A stretch of 64,000 bases of DNA from Pelosinus propionicus DSM 13327 (GTDB lineage: Bacteria > Bacillota > Negativicutes > DSM-13327), in NCBI RefSeq assembly GCF_900114615.1, contig NZ_FOTS01000018.1, forward strand, positions 1 through 64,000, written 5' to 3'. Made by a program: the position numbers and the translations under genes. Each line of letters opens with the position of its first letter. Positions within the stretch are counted from its first letter, which is position 1. This document shows, in pieces, positions 56,183 to 64,000 of this stretch. The notes below the pieces were generated by a model that was not told where the DNA came from, searched no databases, and saw nothing but the letters and a program-made list of their open reading frames with translations.

Positions 56183-57241
56183 TTACTCATTCATAAACGT
56201 TTTAATAGTCTTATATACATTATCATTCTCTAAGGGCGTTCCGACTGTAATTCTAATGCAATTGGTAAGAAGAGGGGCAGTACTAAAATCTCTAATACCA
56301 ATATTTTTTTCAGATAAGTAAGCACTCAACCGTTGTGCTTTATCTGTCTTTATTAAAATAAAATTAGTCTCTGAAGGATAGACTGTAATACCTGCTATTG
56401 CGGCTAGGGAATCTGCTAAGCGTTTGCGTTCTCCGATTATCTGCCCAATGATTGGCATGAACTCATCCCGCATTTGATATACTACTTGGGCAGTAATCAG
56501 GGACAAGGTATTTATATGGTAAGGCATCATAACTTTATTTACCATAGATGCAATCTCGACATTAGACAACATATATCCTACACGAATTGCCGCTAAGCCA
56601 TAGGCTTTTGATAAGGTCCTTGCTACAATTAAATGGTCGTACTTTTTCATAAAACCAATTGCTGATTTACCATAGAATTCGTAATAAGCTTCATCAACAA
56701 CAACAGGACATTGCACTTTTCTTAAAATATATTCAATATCCTCTTGTGGAATAATTGTACCAGTAGGATTATTGGGATTACATAAAATAATCAACTTAGC
56801 CTGAGACTGCTCAGCTGCTTCCACAACTTTTTCTGGTGATAGTGAAAAATCTTCCTTTAATGTTACTGGAACAGCTTGGCTATCCGTTAATTGAGCATAA
56901 ATACCATACATGGAAAACGAAGGGACCGGAAAAACAATGCTCCTGCCTGGTCCTCCGAAAGTTTGGCATAGAGCCAATAAAATCTCGCTTGATCCATTAC
57001 CAATTACGATATTTTGAATCGTGGTCGCAAAAGCTTCTGCAATCAATGCTCGTAAGTCTAACATTCCGATATCAGGGTAACGGTTAAATGCCATATATTC
57101 GATCTGGTTCATGACTCTTTCATGCACTAAAGGAGGTAAATTATTAGGACTTTCATTAGCATCAAGCTTACTGTCCCATTCCTTTTCTTCTACTGAGTAG
57201 GATTTTATAGTTTCTAATCCTGGTCTATAATCAAACATCAC
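56183..57241 (-). CDS. hisC: histidinol-phosphate aminotransferase HisC, 352 aa
   Basis: PLP-dependent class I/II aminotransferase. KLDANESPNNLPP at the N-terminus, the PLP Lys in ARTLSKAYGLAAIRVGY, CNPNNPTGT and VVDEAYYEF. Full length. Its start overlaps the end of hisD. In this organism it could also serve aromatic amino-acid transamination, but the operon makes histidine the main role. Confidence 0.95.
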   Translation of the reverse strand: MMFDYRPGLETIKSYSVEEKEWDSKLDANESPNNLPPLVHERVMNQIEYMAFNRYPDIGMLDLRALIAEAFATTIQNIVIGNGSSEILLALCQTFGGPGRSIVFPVPSFSMYGIYAQLTDSQAVPVTLKEDFSLSPEKVVEAAEQSQAKLIILCNPNNPTGTIIPQEDIEYILRKVQCPVVVDEAYYEFYGKSAIGFMKKYDHLIVARTLSKAYGLAAIRVGYMLSNVEIASMVNKVMMPYHINTLSLITAQVVYQMRDEFMPIIGQIIGERKRLADSLAAIAGITVYPSETNFILIKTDKAQRLSAYLSEKNIGIRDFSTAPLLTNCIRITVGTPLENDNVYKTIKTFMNE

Positions 57242-58580
57242 TTTTTCCCCTCACTTTGATCGCATTGGCATGAGCCTGTAATCCTTCTGCCTCTGCTAAT
57301 GTAATTACTTGATTCGCCACTGCCTGTAACGCGTTTTTGCTATATGCAATAATACTAGTCCTTTTCATAAAGGTTTCTACATTTAATACAGAATAAAAAC
57401 GAGCTGTTCCTCCAGTTGGCAATACATGATTGGGCCCAGCCAAGTAATCCCCTAACGGTTCTGGCGAATAAGGTCCCAAGAATACCGCGCCTGCATTTTT
57501 TACAAAAGGCAACAAGGCGAAAGGCTGCTCTGTTATGATCTCTAGATGTTCCGGTGCTGAAATATTGGCCAATTCGATCGCTTGCATACTATCTTTCGTT
57601 ATAATTATCAACCCATTTTTCTCAAGCGATGCCTCAGCAATTTCCTTGCGAGGCAGCTTACCCAATTGAAGCTGAAGTTCTAGCTCTACTTTACTCGCAA
57701 GCTTACTGCTGTCCGTAATTAAAATGCTTGATGCTAAAACATCGTGCTCTGCCTGGCTAAGCATGTCAGCCGCAATATACGAAGGATCTGCTGTCTCATC
57801 CGCAACAATTAAAATCTCACTCGGTCCCGCTAGCATATCAATATCACAATGCCCATACACCGCTTTTTTAGCCAAAGTAACAAAGATATTTCCAGGTCCA
57901 GTTATTTTATCAACTTTAGGAATCTGTGCTGTACCAAAGGCTAAGGCAGCAATAGCCTGCGCTCCACCTACTTTAAATACTCTAGTCACACCCGATTCCC
58001 GAGCTGCCACTAAGATACTAGGATTAATGCTGCCGTCCTTACTTGGCGGCACTACCATTATAATTTCTTTTACACCTGCAACAGCGGCAGGAACTGCATT
58101 CATAATGACCGATGATGGATAAATAGCAGTACCGCCAGGTACGTACATTCCAACTCTTTCTAAAGGGATGCAACTTTGTCCCAGCATCGCTCCGTATTCC
58201 CTATAGGTAAGCCATGTTTTAGGAAGCTGCTCGCTATGAAAAGATCTAACATTTTCAATGGCCTGTCGTATAGCAGCCAGTATTTGCTCATCAACCTTTG
58301 TCAAAGCCTCTTGAAACTCTAATTCTGTAACCTCTAATGTATCTTCACTTAAAGTGACACCATCAATTGCCTGAGTATATTGAAGCACTGCTTCATCTCC
58401 TTGTTGGCGTACATCATGAATAATTTTGTCCACTACTTGAGAAGCTGTTAGTTCACTGCCGAATACCTTTTTAATATGACTCTTCGCACCTTCTCCTAAT
58501 ATCACTTGATCAAAAGGCGGCTTTATTAATAGTTTGTTTAATTCTATTAGCGTACTATCTTCTGCATATACAATTTTCAT
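57231..58580 (-). CDS. hisD: histidinol dehydrogenase HisD, 449 aa
   Basis: NAD-dependent, zinc-containing enzyme for the last two steps of histidine synthesis. [19 protein letters not shown], the [15 protein letters not shown] segment, [10 protein letters not shown] and [10 protein letters not shown], with zinc ligands including the His in the LSQAEHD region. It contains the short variants expected of a full-length enzyme. Overlaps hisG by 4 nt. Confidence 0.97.
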   Translation of the reverse strand: MKIVYAEDSTLIELNKLLIKPPFDQVILGEGAKSHIKKVFGSELTASQVVDKIIHDVRQQGDEAVLQYTQAIDGVTLSEDTLEVTELEFQEALTKVDEQILAAIRQAIENVRSFHSEQLPKTWLTYREYGAMLGQSCIPLERVGMYVPGGTAIYPSSVIMNAVPAAVAGVKEIIMVVPPSKDGSINPSILVAARESGVTRVFKVGGAQAIAALAFGTAQIPKVDKITGPGNIFVTLAKKAVYGHCDIDMLAGPSEILIVADETADPSYIAADMLSQAEHDVLASSILITDSSKLASKVELELQLQLGKLPRKEIAEASLEKNGLIIITKDSMQAIELANISAPEHLEIITEQPFALLPFVKNAGAVFLGPYSPEPLGDYLAGPNHVLPTGGTARFYSVLNVETFMKRTSIIAYSKNALQAVANQVITLAEAEGLQAHANAIKVRGKSDV

Positions 58581-59242
58581 GGAGCCACCACGCCTTCCAG
58601 CAGAGCTCTTAATTCTTCTGTAATTCTATTAATACGGTCAAACTTTAGTTTAAAACTTACCCTATTAGCAATAAAACGAGCTGTAACGGGTTGAATGGTA
58701 GCGACCTCCAGTAAGTTATTTGCCTTTAAAGTACGTCCTGTTTCTACTAAATCGACAATTATCTCTGCTAAACCTACTATAGGTGCTAATTCAATAGAAC
58801 CATTTAATTTAATAAATTCCATCTGAATGCCCATACTATGAAAAAAGCTTTCTGCTATGCGAGGGTATTTAGTAGCTACTCGCATATGTGCATAATCACT
58901 TAATTTTTCTCGTTTTAGTGCTTCTGGTACTGCCACCATCATTCGGCATAAGCCAAATTTCAAATCTAATAATTCATACAAATCCTTTTCTTCTTCCAAT
59001 AATACATCCTTGCCGATAATTCCAATATCCGCTGCACCATATTCAATATACGTTGGCAAATCTGCCGTTTTGGTAATGATAAAACGCAACTTCTCTTTTT
59101 CATTCGTGATTACTAATTTACGTGAGTTTTCACTCAGGTCTTCTGCTGAACATCCTACTTTTGCTAGCATTTCTGCCGAAGGCGAAAATAGTTTGCCTTT
59201 TGGCAAAGCAATCGTAAGATACTCCATATCACTCAATGTCAT
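58577..59242 (-). CDS. hisG: ATP phosphoribosyltransferase, short form HisG, 221 aa
   Basis: First enzyme of histidine synthesis. Its short form lacks the C-terminal regulatory domain and needs HisZ for activity and feedback control; a hisZ gene is indeed present at 60953-62137. LTIALPKGKLF near the start and the PRPP-binding EIIVDLVETGRTLKANNL are visible. SD GGGGGATCTTC before ATG. First gene of the operon. Confidence 0.96.
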   Translation of the reverse strand: MTLSDMEYLTIALPKGKLFSPSAEMLAKVGCSAEDLSENSRKLVITNEKEKLRFIITKTADLPTYIEYGAADIGIIGKDVLLEEEKDLYELLDLKFGLCRMMVAVPEALKREKLSDYAHMRVATKYPRIAESFFHSMGIQMEFIKLNGSIELAPIVGLAEIIVDLVETGRTLKANNLLEVATIQPVTARFIANRVSFKLKFDRINRITEELRALLEGVVAP

Positions 59243-59291
59243 GAAGATCCCCCTAAATCACTTTAGTTATTTAAAGCATTAATATAGTGCT

Positions 59292-59320
59292 ATATTATCA
59301 CTTGTGAAAATATTCGTCAA
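59292..59320 (-). promoter_or_regulatory. promoter of the his operon
   Basis: On minus: TTGACG (59315-59320), 17 nt, TAATAT (59292-59297), 50 nt before the hisG start. The leader is short, with no visible T-box or terminator, so control must act at initiation or on the enzyme. Confidence 0.75.
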
Positions 59321-59448
59321 TATAAATGTAGGAATTTTAGATACGTATGTAGAATCTTCTCTCATAAGAATCTAAAATTAACCTTTGAATAGAAACATTG
59401 TAGGTCCTGTGATTCATTTTTAAAATATACCTAAAGGGGTGTCACATT

Positions 59449-60399
59449 ATGCCCAACTTAAATATTCTTGTAATCAATAACTTAGCAGACCGTCATATGA
59501 AAATAATTCAAAGTAGTGCTCCTAACAGCAATGTTCTGACATGTAAATATGAAGAAGCGGCAGAATATATTCGAGACATTGACATTTTAGTTCCTTGGGG
59601 GTCTATGGACATTCGCCCCCTTTATCTTGCTGCTCCTAAATTAACATGGATACATAGTTTAAGCGCAGGAGTTGAAGGTCTGATCTTTCCTGAAATTCAA
59701 AATACCAACACGATTATCACGAATTCAAAAGGAATTCATGGAATTCCGGTTTCAGAACATGTTTTTGCTATGATGCTGGCCTTTACGAGAGGTCTAGATG
59801 TATTTATTCGTCAACAAGCAAAACACCATTGGAAACGAGCAACCGTTGATGAAATTCACGACAAGACGATTGGAATCATAGGTCTTGGCAGCATCGGACG
59901 AGAAATTGCTAAAAAAGCAAAGGGTATGGGAATGAAAGTGATTGCCAGCAAGCAAACCATGACCAAGGAGCTATTTGTGGATGAGCTATACCCACCTGAA
60001 AAGCTCCATGAGCTGCTTTCTCTTGCGGATTTTATAGTCACAGCTTTGCCTTTAATAGAAGAAACAAAGCATTTATTTACGATTAACGAATTTTCCGTAA
60101 TGAAACCATCTGCATATTTTATCAACATTGCTCGCGGTGGTATCATTAAACAAGACGATTTGATAGCTGCCTTGGATCAAGGATTGATAAAAGGTGCTTG
60201 TTTGGACGTGTTTGATGAAGAACCACTTTCGGATACTTCACCTTTATGGGATATGCCAAATGTAATTATTACTCCCCATGTGGCCGCTTTATCACCAAGC
60301 TACTTGGACAGGGCTGTCAAACTCTTTGCTGATAACCTGTCCAGGTTTCAGCAAAATAAAGAAATGCTAAATATTATTGATAAGATAAAAGGCTATTAA
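59449..60399 (+). CDS. D-2-hydroxyacid dehydrogenase, 316 aa
   Basis: An NAD(P)-dependent dehydrogenase of the phosphoglycerate/glyoxylate-reductase type. GIIGLGSIGREIAKKAKGMGMKVIA near 142-163, INIARGGIIKQDDLIAAL, and the catalytic His in ITPHVAALSPSY. It is not closely similar to the enzyme in the acid-sugar cluster. SD AAGGGGTGTCACATT before ATG. Plus strand, between hisG and the hisZ operon, so it is an independent gene that separates the two his units. Substrate unknown. Confidence 0.9.
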   Translation: MPNLNILVINNLADRHMKIIQSSAPNSNVLTCKYEEAAEYIRDIDILVPWGSMDIRPLYLAAPKLTWIHSLSAGVEGLIFPEIQNTNTIITNSKGIHGIPVSEHVFAMMLAFTRGLDVFIRQQAKHHWKRATVDEIHDKTIGIIGLGSIGREIAKKAKGMGMKVIASKQTMTKELFVDELYPPEKLHELLSLADFIVTALPLIEETKHLFTINEFSVMKPSAYFINIARGGIIKQDDLIAALDQGLIKGACLDVFDEEPLSDTSPLWDMPNVIITPHVAALSPSYLDRAVKLFADNLSRFQQNKEMLNIIDKIKGY

Positions 60400-60406
60400 C
60401 GGTTTT

Positions 60407-60937
60407 TCAATGCTTGCTGTCAGACTCTCTAAGCAACGTTAACTCCAGTGGATCATCATCCGCTGGAGTTTTATGATGTTTAGCGATTATTTCAATTACC
60501 TTAGGACTTTCACCTATTTCTTTCAACATAGCGGCACTGATAGCAGCATGATGAAAATAAACATAAAAAGCATGTCGAAGATTTGCTAACTTGTTCCCTC
60601 GTCCCTGCCTGCTCCATTTTTTTAATCGACTGGAGCAGAAATAATCTCCAATTACAGTTATAATTTTATCAGCCGTACTGATATGGCCTTTTACTTTTCC
60701 CACATCATGAAGCAAAGCACATTTGATTAGAAGCTCAATATTTACATCTTTGCGATACTCTGCTAAACGCAAAGATGTATATGCCACATTCAAAACGTGA
60801 CGCTGATCTGGCACATTCATTGCCCAAAATAAACTTTGGGCTCTCGAGCTTAAATACCGTTCAATAAACACTTTGTCTTTTTGCGTAATTGAAGCATTGA
60901 GAGCAGCAATCACTTGTTTTATTCTATGTAATATCAT
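60407..60937 (-). CDS. HD-domain protein, 176 aa
   Basis: A small soluble metal-dependent phosphohydrolase-fold protein. The HD motif is CALLHDVGKVKGH (about 72-84), with an upstream His in DQRHVLNVA and later His residues in YFHHAAISA and AKHHKTP. The start overlaps no neighbour; it lies 15 nt after hisZ, so it is probably co-transcribed with it. Substrate unknown (nucleotides or cyclic dinucleotides are possible for the fold). Confidence 0.85.
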   Translation of the reverse strand: MILHRIKQVIAALNASITQKDKVFIERYLSSRAQSLFWAMNVPDQRHVLNVAYTSLRLAEYRKDVNIELLIKCALLHDVGKVKGHISTADKIITVIGDYFCSSRLKKWSRQGRGNKLANLRHAFYVYFHHAAISAAMLKEIGESPKVIEIIAKHHKTPADDDPLELTLLRESDSKH

Positions 60938-60952
60938 CGATTCATCCGCCTA

Positions 60953-62137
60953 TTATTCCATATATACCAACTTTGCATAGCCTTTACTCTTTCGACTTTC
61001 TTCTGCTTGTGCACAAGATTCTGGAATGATAGCTAATTCTACACTGTAACCTGACTGACGCAAAGTATCTGCCTGCTTTATTGCTTCTACTAAATTTTCT
61101 TTATTCCATCCAATATAAATATCTTTGCAACTTTGAGTGCTCTCAATTCCTTGGCGTTCTAATGCTAATAATACTCTCTCAATACCCAAGGCAAAGCCAG
61201 TAGCTCCACAATTCATTCCAAATGAATTTAGCATCGTATCGTATCGTCCACCACCACAGATTGGAAATCCAAGCCCTGGCGTATAACCCTCAAAGACCAT
61301 CCCCGTATAATATTCAAAATCACGAATGATTCCTAAGTCAAAATCCACATATTGAGAAACACCGTAGTTTTCTAATAGTTGATAAATAGTTGCTAGGTTA
61401 TCTAAAGCATTACGACTTTTATCATTTTCCACCATACTATAAGCTTGTTTGAGCATTTCTTCTCTGCCATGAAGTAATGGAATGTGTTTTAGTAAGGTCT
61501 GCTCCCTTTGGCTAAGACTACTCTTAACAAGTATTTCACCTAATCCTACTAAATCCCGAGTCACCATCGCATGTTTAATCTGCTGCCTTTGTATGAGCGA
61601 AAATTCGCTTTGCTCCATGATTCCATTAATAAAATCAACTTGCCCCAAGCCAATTTGAAACTTCTTTAAACCAGATTTTAACATTGACTCCACAGCCAAA
61701 GCAATGACTTCAGCATCAGCAGCCGGCTCTGATGCCCCCATAATTTCCACTCCCGCCTGATAAAACTCACATTGTCTACCAGCCTGAGCTTGTTCATAGC
61801 GAAATACATTTGTTATATAAAACAGTTTCATTGGACTTGGGCTATCTTTAAATCGAGTAGCCGCCACACGAGCCATAGGAGTCGTCATATCTGGCCGAAG
61901 TGCCAATATGCGATTACTTTTATCAAAAAACTTAAACATATGCTGATCGATATCATTTCCTACGCCAACAGTCATCGTTTCCAGATATTCAATTGTGGGA
62001 GTAACAACTTCATCATATCCCCAATTTGCAAATAGCTGAGCCAGCTCCCCTTCCACAGCACGTTTTTTACTAGCTTCTCTCGGTAAGAAATCTCTTGTTC
62101 CATATGGAACCTGAGGAACAAATTCATGTTGCTTCAT
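60953..62137 (-). CDS. hisZ: ATP phosphoribosyltransferase regulatory subunit HisZ, 394 aa
   Basis: A histidyl-tRNA-synthetase-like protein without aminoacylation activity that activates the short HisG. PYGTRDFLPREASKKRAVE, the motif 2-like PMKLFYITNVFRYEQAQAGRQCEFYQAGVEIMG and GGGRYDTMLNSFG are visible. The C-terminal anticodon-binding domain of HisS is reduced. The ATG at 62137 follows AAGGAG (spacing 10); the longer ORF from 62215 runs back into yerC. Separate from the main his operon. Confidence 0.93.
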   Translation of the reverse strand: MKQHEFVPQVPYGTRDFLPREASKKRAVEGELAQLFANWGYDEVVTPTIEYLETMTVGVGNDIDQHMFKFFDKSNRILALRPDMTTPMARVAATRFKDSPSPMKLFYITNVFRYEQAQAGRQCEFYQAGVEIMGASEPAADAEVIALAVESMLKSGLKKFQIGLGQVDFINGIMEQSEFSLIQRQQIKHAMVTRDLVGLGEILVKSSLSQREQTLLKHIPLLHGREEMLKQAYSMVENDKSRNALDNLATIYQLLENYGVSQYVDFDLGIIRDFEYYTGMVFEGYTPGLGFPICGGGRYDTMLNSFGMNCGATGFALGIERVLLALERQGIESTQSCKDIYIGWNKENLVEAIKQADTLRQSGYSVELAIIPESCAQAEESRKSKGYAKLVYME

Positions 62138-62192
62138 AAATAGAACACTCCTTGCATAAATTAAACTTTCACATCGGTACTTCGCATACTGT

Positions 62193-62501
62193 TTACTTCT
62201 GATCTTTTTGATCATCTAGCCTTTCTAACATAAACTTGTATCCATCAGCCCCATAATGCAAACAACGCTTTACCCTGCTGATTGTTGCTGTACTAGCTCC
62301 TGTTTTATCTACAATGTCATCATACGTATGACCAGCTCTTAGCATACGAGCAACTTCCATACGTTGAGCAAGAGATTTTAATTCACTTACAGTACAAATA
62401 TCTTCAAAAAATTGATAGCATTCTTCTTGATTTTCTAACAACAAAATAGAACGAAATAACTGATCCGTCAGATCATCTTTCAATTTGGGATTTGTAGGCA
62501 T
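62193..62501 (-). CDS. yerC: YerC/YecD-family TrpR-like regulator, 102 aa
   Basis: A small DNA-binding protein of the Trp-repressor fold. Helical N-terminus (DDLTDQLFRSILLLENQEECYQF), then the HTH core SELKSLAQRMEVARML and TYDDIVDKTGASTATISRVKRCL. Placed directly before hisZ, a known context for YerC/YecD proteins, so it may control the hisZ unit or histidine supply. The ATG at 62501 follows GGGGGAAGG; the ORF from 62516 lacks a better SD. Confidence 0.88.
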   Translation of the reverse strand: MPTNPKLKDDLTDQLFRSILLLENQEECYQFFEDICTVSELKSLAQRMEVARMLRAGHTYDDIVDKTGASTATISRVKRCLHYGADGYKFMLERLDDQKDQK

Positions 62502-62599
62502 TTTTCCTTCCCCCATTCTATTAAATCCTTTATTACTTTTAAGCTTTACTTAGTGAAATTATAACATTATGATTTCCTATTTGCAAAGTCATTTTTTTC

Positions 62600-62628
62600 T
62601 TGACACTATTTTATAGAACTGCTAATAT
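62600..62628 (+). promoter_or_regulatory. promoter of the metNI operon
   Basis: TTGACA (62600-62605), 17 nt, TAATAT (62623-62628). Near-consensus. Transcription would start shortly before the SAM-I aptamer. Confidence 0.85.
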
Positions 62629-62646
62629 ATATTTTAGTAAGTTAAT

Positions 62647-62796
62647 ATCTTTCATCAAGAGCAGTTGAGGGATTGGCCCAATGAAGCTGCGGCAACCATT
62701 CACTTGTGAAACGGTGCCAACTCCACAGGATTGATTCCTGGCAGATGAAGCGCAATTCAGTTTGATAACACGCTTCATTTATGAAGCGGTTTTTTT
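62647..62796 (+). promoter_or_regulatory. SAM-I (S-box) riboswitch with terminator
   Basis: The aptamer has the class hallmarks: TCATCAAGAGCAGTTGAGGGA, GGCCCAATGAAGC, GGCAACC, GTGCCAA and the closing GGCAGATGAAGCG. The terminator CGCTTCAT/ATGAAGCG (62771-62788) with T7 follows. The GATGAAGCG that closes P1 can also pair with the left arm of the terminator, giving the usual antiterminator. With SAM bound the terminator forms and metN is off. Confidence 0.95.
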
Positions 62797-62831
62797 GTTA
62801 TTTCAGCAATAGTAGGAAGGGAGATATTCCA

Positions 62832-63890
62832 TTGATTAACCTGCAAGATATAGAGAAAATATATCAAAGTGATAACGGCACAATTCATGCCTTACGAGGC
62901 GTCAATTTATCAGTTGAACAAGGAGAAATTTTCGGCATTATTGGAACTAGCGGTGCTGGTAAAAGCACGTTAGTTCGCTGTATCAATATGTTAGAAAGTC
63001 CTACTAAGGGTACTGTTACAGTGGATGGTCAAGAATTGACCTCACTAAATGAGCAAGAACTCCGAGAACAGCGTAAAAAAATTGGTATGATCTTTCAACA
63101 TTTCAATTTATTATCGTCACGCACTGTATATCAAAATATAGCTTTTCCCTTAGAATTGGCAAAATGCAGTAAAGAAGAAATTGATAAAGAGGTATTACAC
63201 TTACTAGAATTAGTAGGGTTAAGTGATAAAAAGGATCAATATCCAGCGCAATTAAGTGGCGGACAAAAACAGCGTGTGGGCATTGCAAGGGCTTTAGCTA
63301 ATCACCCTAAAGTATTATTGTGCGATGAAGCGACCTCAGCTCTTGACCCTCAAACCACAAAATCAATTTTAGAGTTATTAAAGGATATTAATCGTAAGTT
63401 CCAACTTACCATTGTTCTCATTACTCATGAAATGCAGGTTATTAAAGAAATTTGCAACCGAGTGGCAGTTATTGAAGGTGGTAAGATCATTGAACAAGGC
63501 AGGGTAATTGATATTTTCACCCAACCTCAATGCAGTACTACAAAAGAATTTATTAGTTCTATCATTAATCATAACCTTCCTGACTTTTTCAAAGAGATTA
63601 GTCTGGCATCGGATCCATCTGCTGATAGTAATTTAATATTGCGTTTATCTTTTATTGGACATTCTACTGAGGAACCTGTTATTTCCAGTATGATTCGCCG
63701 CTTTTCGATTGATGCGAGTATTTTATACGGAAATATTGATCATATTCAAACCATACCTTTCGGTACATTAATTGTAGAATTATCAGGTGAGCAAGCCTCT
63801 TTGCAGCAAGCTCTTAGTTACTTAAAAACACGTGAATTAGGAATTGAGGTGATTGGTTATGTCGCAAGAAATGCTCGTGCTGTTGGCTAA
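62832..63890 (+). CDS. metN: methionine ABC transporter ATP-binding protein MetN, 352 aa
   Basis: ATPase of the methionine importer. Walker A GTSGAGKST (38-46), signature LSGGQKQRVGIARAL, Walker B VLLCDEATSALD, and a C-terminal NIL domain (about 270-350) that binds methionine for feedback. The ORF can be read from an ATG at 62781, but that ATG is inside the riboswitch terminator. The SD AAGGGAG points to the TTG at 62832. It overlaps metI by 32 nt. Confidence 0.95.
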   Translation: MINLQDIEKIYQSDNGTIHALRGVNLSVEQGEIFGIIGTSGAGKSTLVRCINMLESPTKGTVTVDGQELTSLNEQELREQRKKIGMIFQHFNLLSSRTVYQNIAFPLELAKCSKEEIDKEVLHLLELVGLSDKKDQYPAQLSGGQKQRVGIARALANHPKVLLCDEATSALDPQTTKSILELLKDINRKFQLTIVLITHEMQVIKEICNRVAVIEGGKIIEQGRVIDIFTQPQCSTTKEFISSIINHNLPDFFKEISLASDPSADSNLILRLSFIGHSTEEPVISSMIRRFSIDASILYGNIDHIQTIPFGTLIVELSGEQASLQQALSYLKTRELGIEVIGYVARNARAVG

Positions 63891-64000
63891 GTCCCTATGG
63901 GAAACCACATATATGGTTGCTGTTTCGAGTTTAATTTCTGCATTGATAGGAATACCCCTAGGTATTATATTGGTTACCACTAACAGGGGTCATATTTTAG
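63859..64000 (+). CDS. metI: methionine ABC transporter permease MetI (partial, cut by window end)
   Basis: ATG after the SD GAGGTGATTGGTT, inside the end of metN. The 47 visible codons (start MSQEMLVLLAKSLWETTYMV) show the first transmembrane helix and the GIPLGIILV segment typical of MetI permeases. The substrate-binding protein metQ is expected further on, outside the window. Confidence 0.88.
   Translation, partial: MSQEMLVLLAKSLWETTYMVAVSSLISALIGIPLGIILVTTNRGHIL

Noticed and set aside
59243-59448. T-box leader for the his operon
   Set aside because: The leader is only about 50 nt, with no GGTGGTACCGCG T-box sequence and no terminator.
62781-62831. Upstream ATG start for metN
   Set aside because: This ATG forms the right arm of the riboswitch terminator; the TTG at 62832 has the proper SD.

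Overview
The window is AT-rich Firmicute DNA, most probably from the Negativicutes, family Sporomusaceae, and I suspect a Pelosinus-type organism. That placement is an inference. It rests on the 5' end of a 16S rRNA gene with a long V1 insertion, the prkA-yeaH-spoVR sporulation/starvation set, corrinoid methyltransferases typical of methyl-group-using anaerobes, FeoAB iron uptake and a HisZ-type histidine pathway. Almost every gene lies on the minus strand.

Layout. 1-617: 5' end of a 16S rRNA gene (minus) with its leader and three tandem promoters. 670-2820: a gene-poor stretch that nevertheless holds a series of very small genes, four on minus and one zinc-ribbon gene on plus, with several terminators. 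2828-4801: a chemoreceptor. 4979-13313: an acid-sugar catabolic cluster (class II aldolase, MFS transporter, D-2-hydroxyacid dehydrogenase, DapA-family enzyme, cupin, DUF1537 kinase). It has a sigma-54 promoter, three spaced palindromic activator sites and a divergent PrpR-type sigma-54 activator. 13586-21872: housekeeping genes (RlmCD-like methyltransferase, LonB-like protease, CPBP protease, gatCAB). 22053-26471: spoVR, yeaH and prkA, with a structured 5' leader on prkA. 26935-32189: a corrinoid methyltransferase operon preceded by a promoter and two leader terminators in series. 32891-41585: a nitroreductase, metA of the acetyltransferase type, ligA, pcrA, a CBS-DRTGG pyrophosphatase and a TVP38-family protein.

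41741-46061 is a ferrous-iron locus: feoA, feoA, feoB, a tiny Cys-rich FeoB partner, DUF2325 and DUF3793. It has Fur-like boxes and a perfect palindrome inside the main promoter. Just upstream (46175-46490) sits a candidate non-coding RNA whose two ends pair and which has its own promoter and terminator. 46511-51754 holds a divergent polysaccharide deacetylase and a CitA/DcuS-like two-component pair whose kinase and regulator genes are split by an NDH-2 gene. 51902-62501 holds a SagB-type oxidoreductase and the complete histidine operon hisGDCBHAFIE, with hisZ placed separately behind a yerC-like regulator. The right edge carries a SAM-I riboswitch that controls metN-metI (metI is cut by the window end).

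Theme. The window combines energy and carbon use (acid sugars, methyl groups), iron acquisition and amino-acid synthesis, and much of its regulation is written in RNA: a SAM-I switch, tandem leader terminators, the prkA leader and the paired-end RNA. Start codons were reassigned wherever a Shine-Dalgarno sequence (SD) placed them better than the longest ORF.
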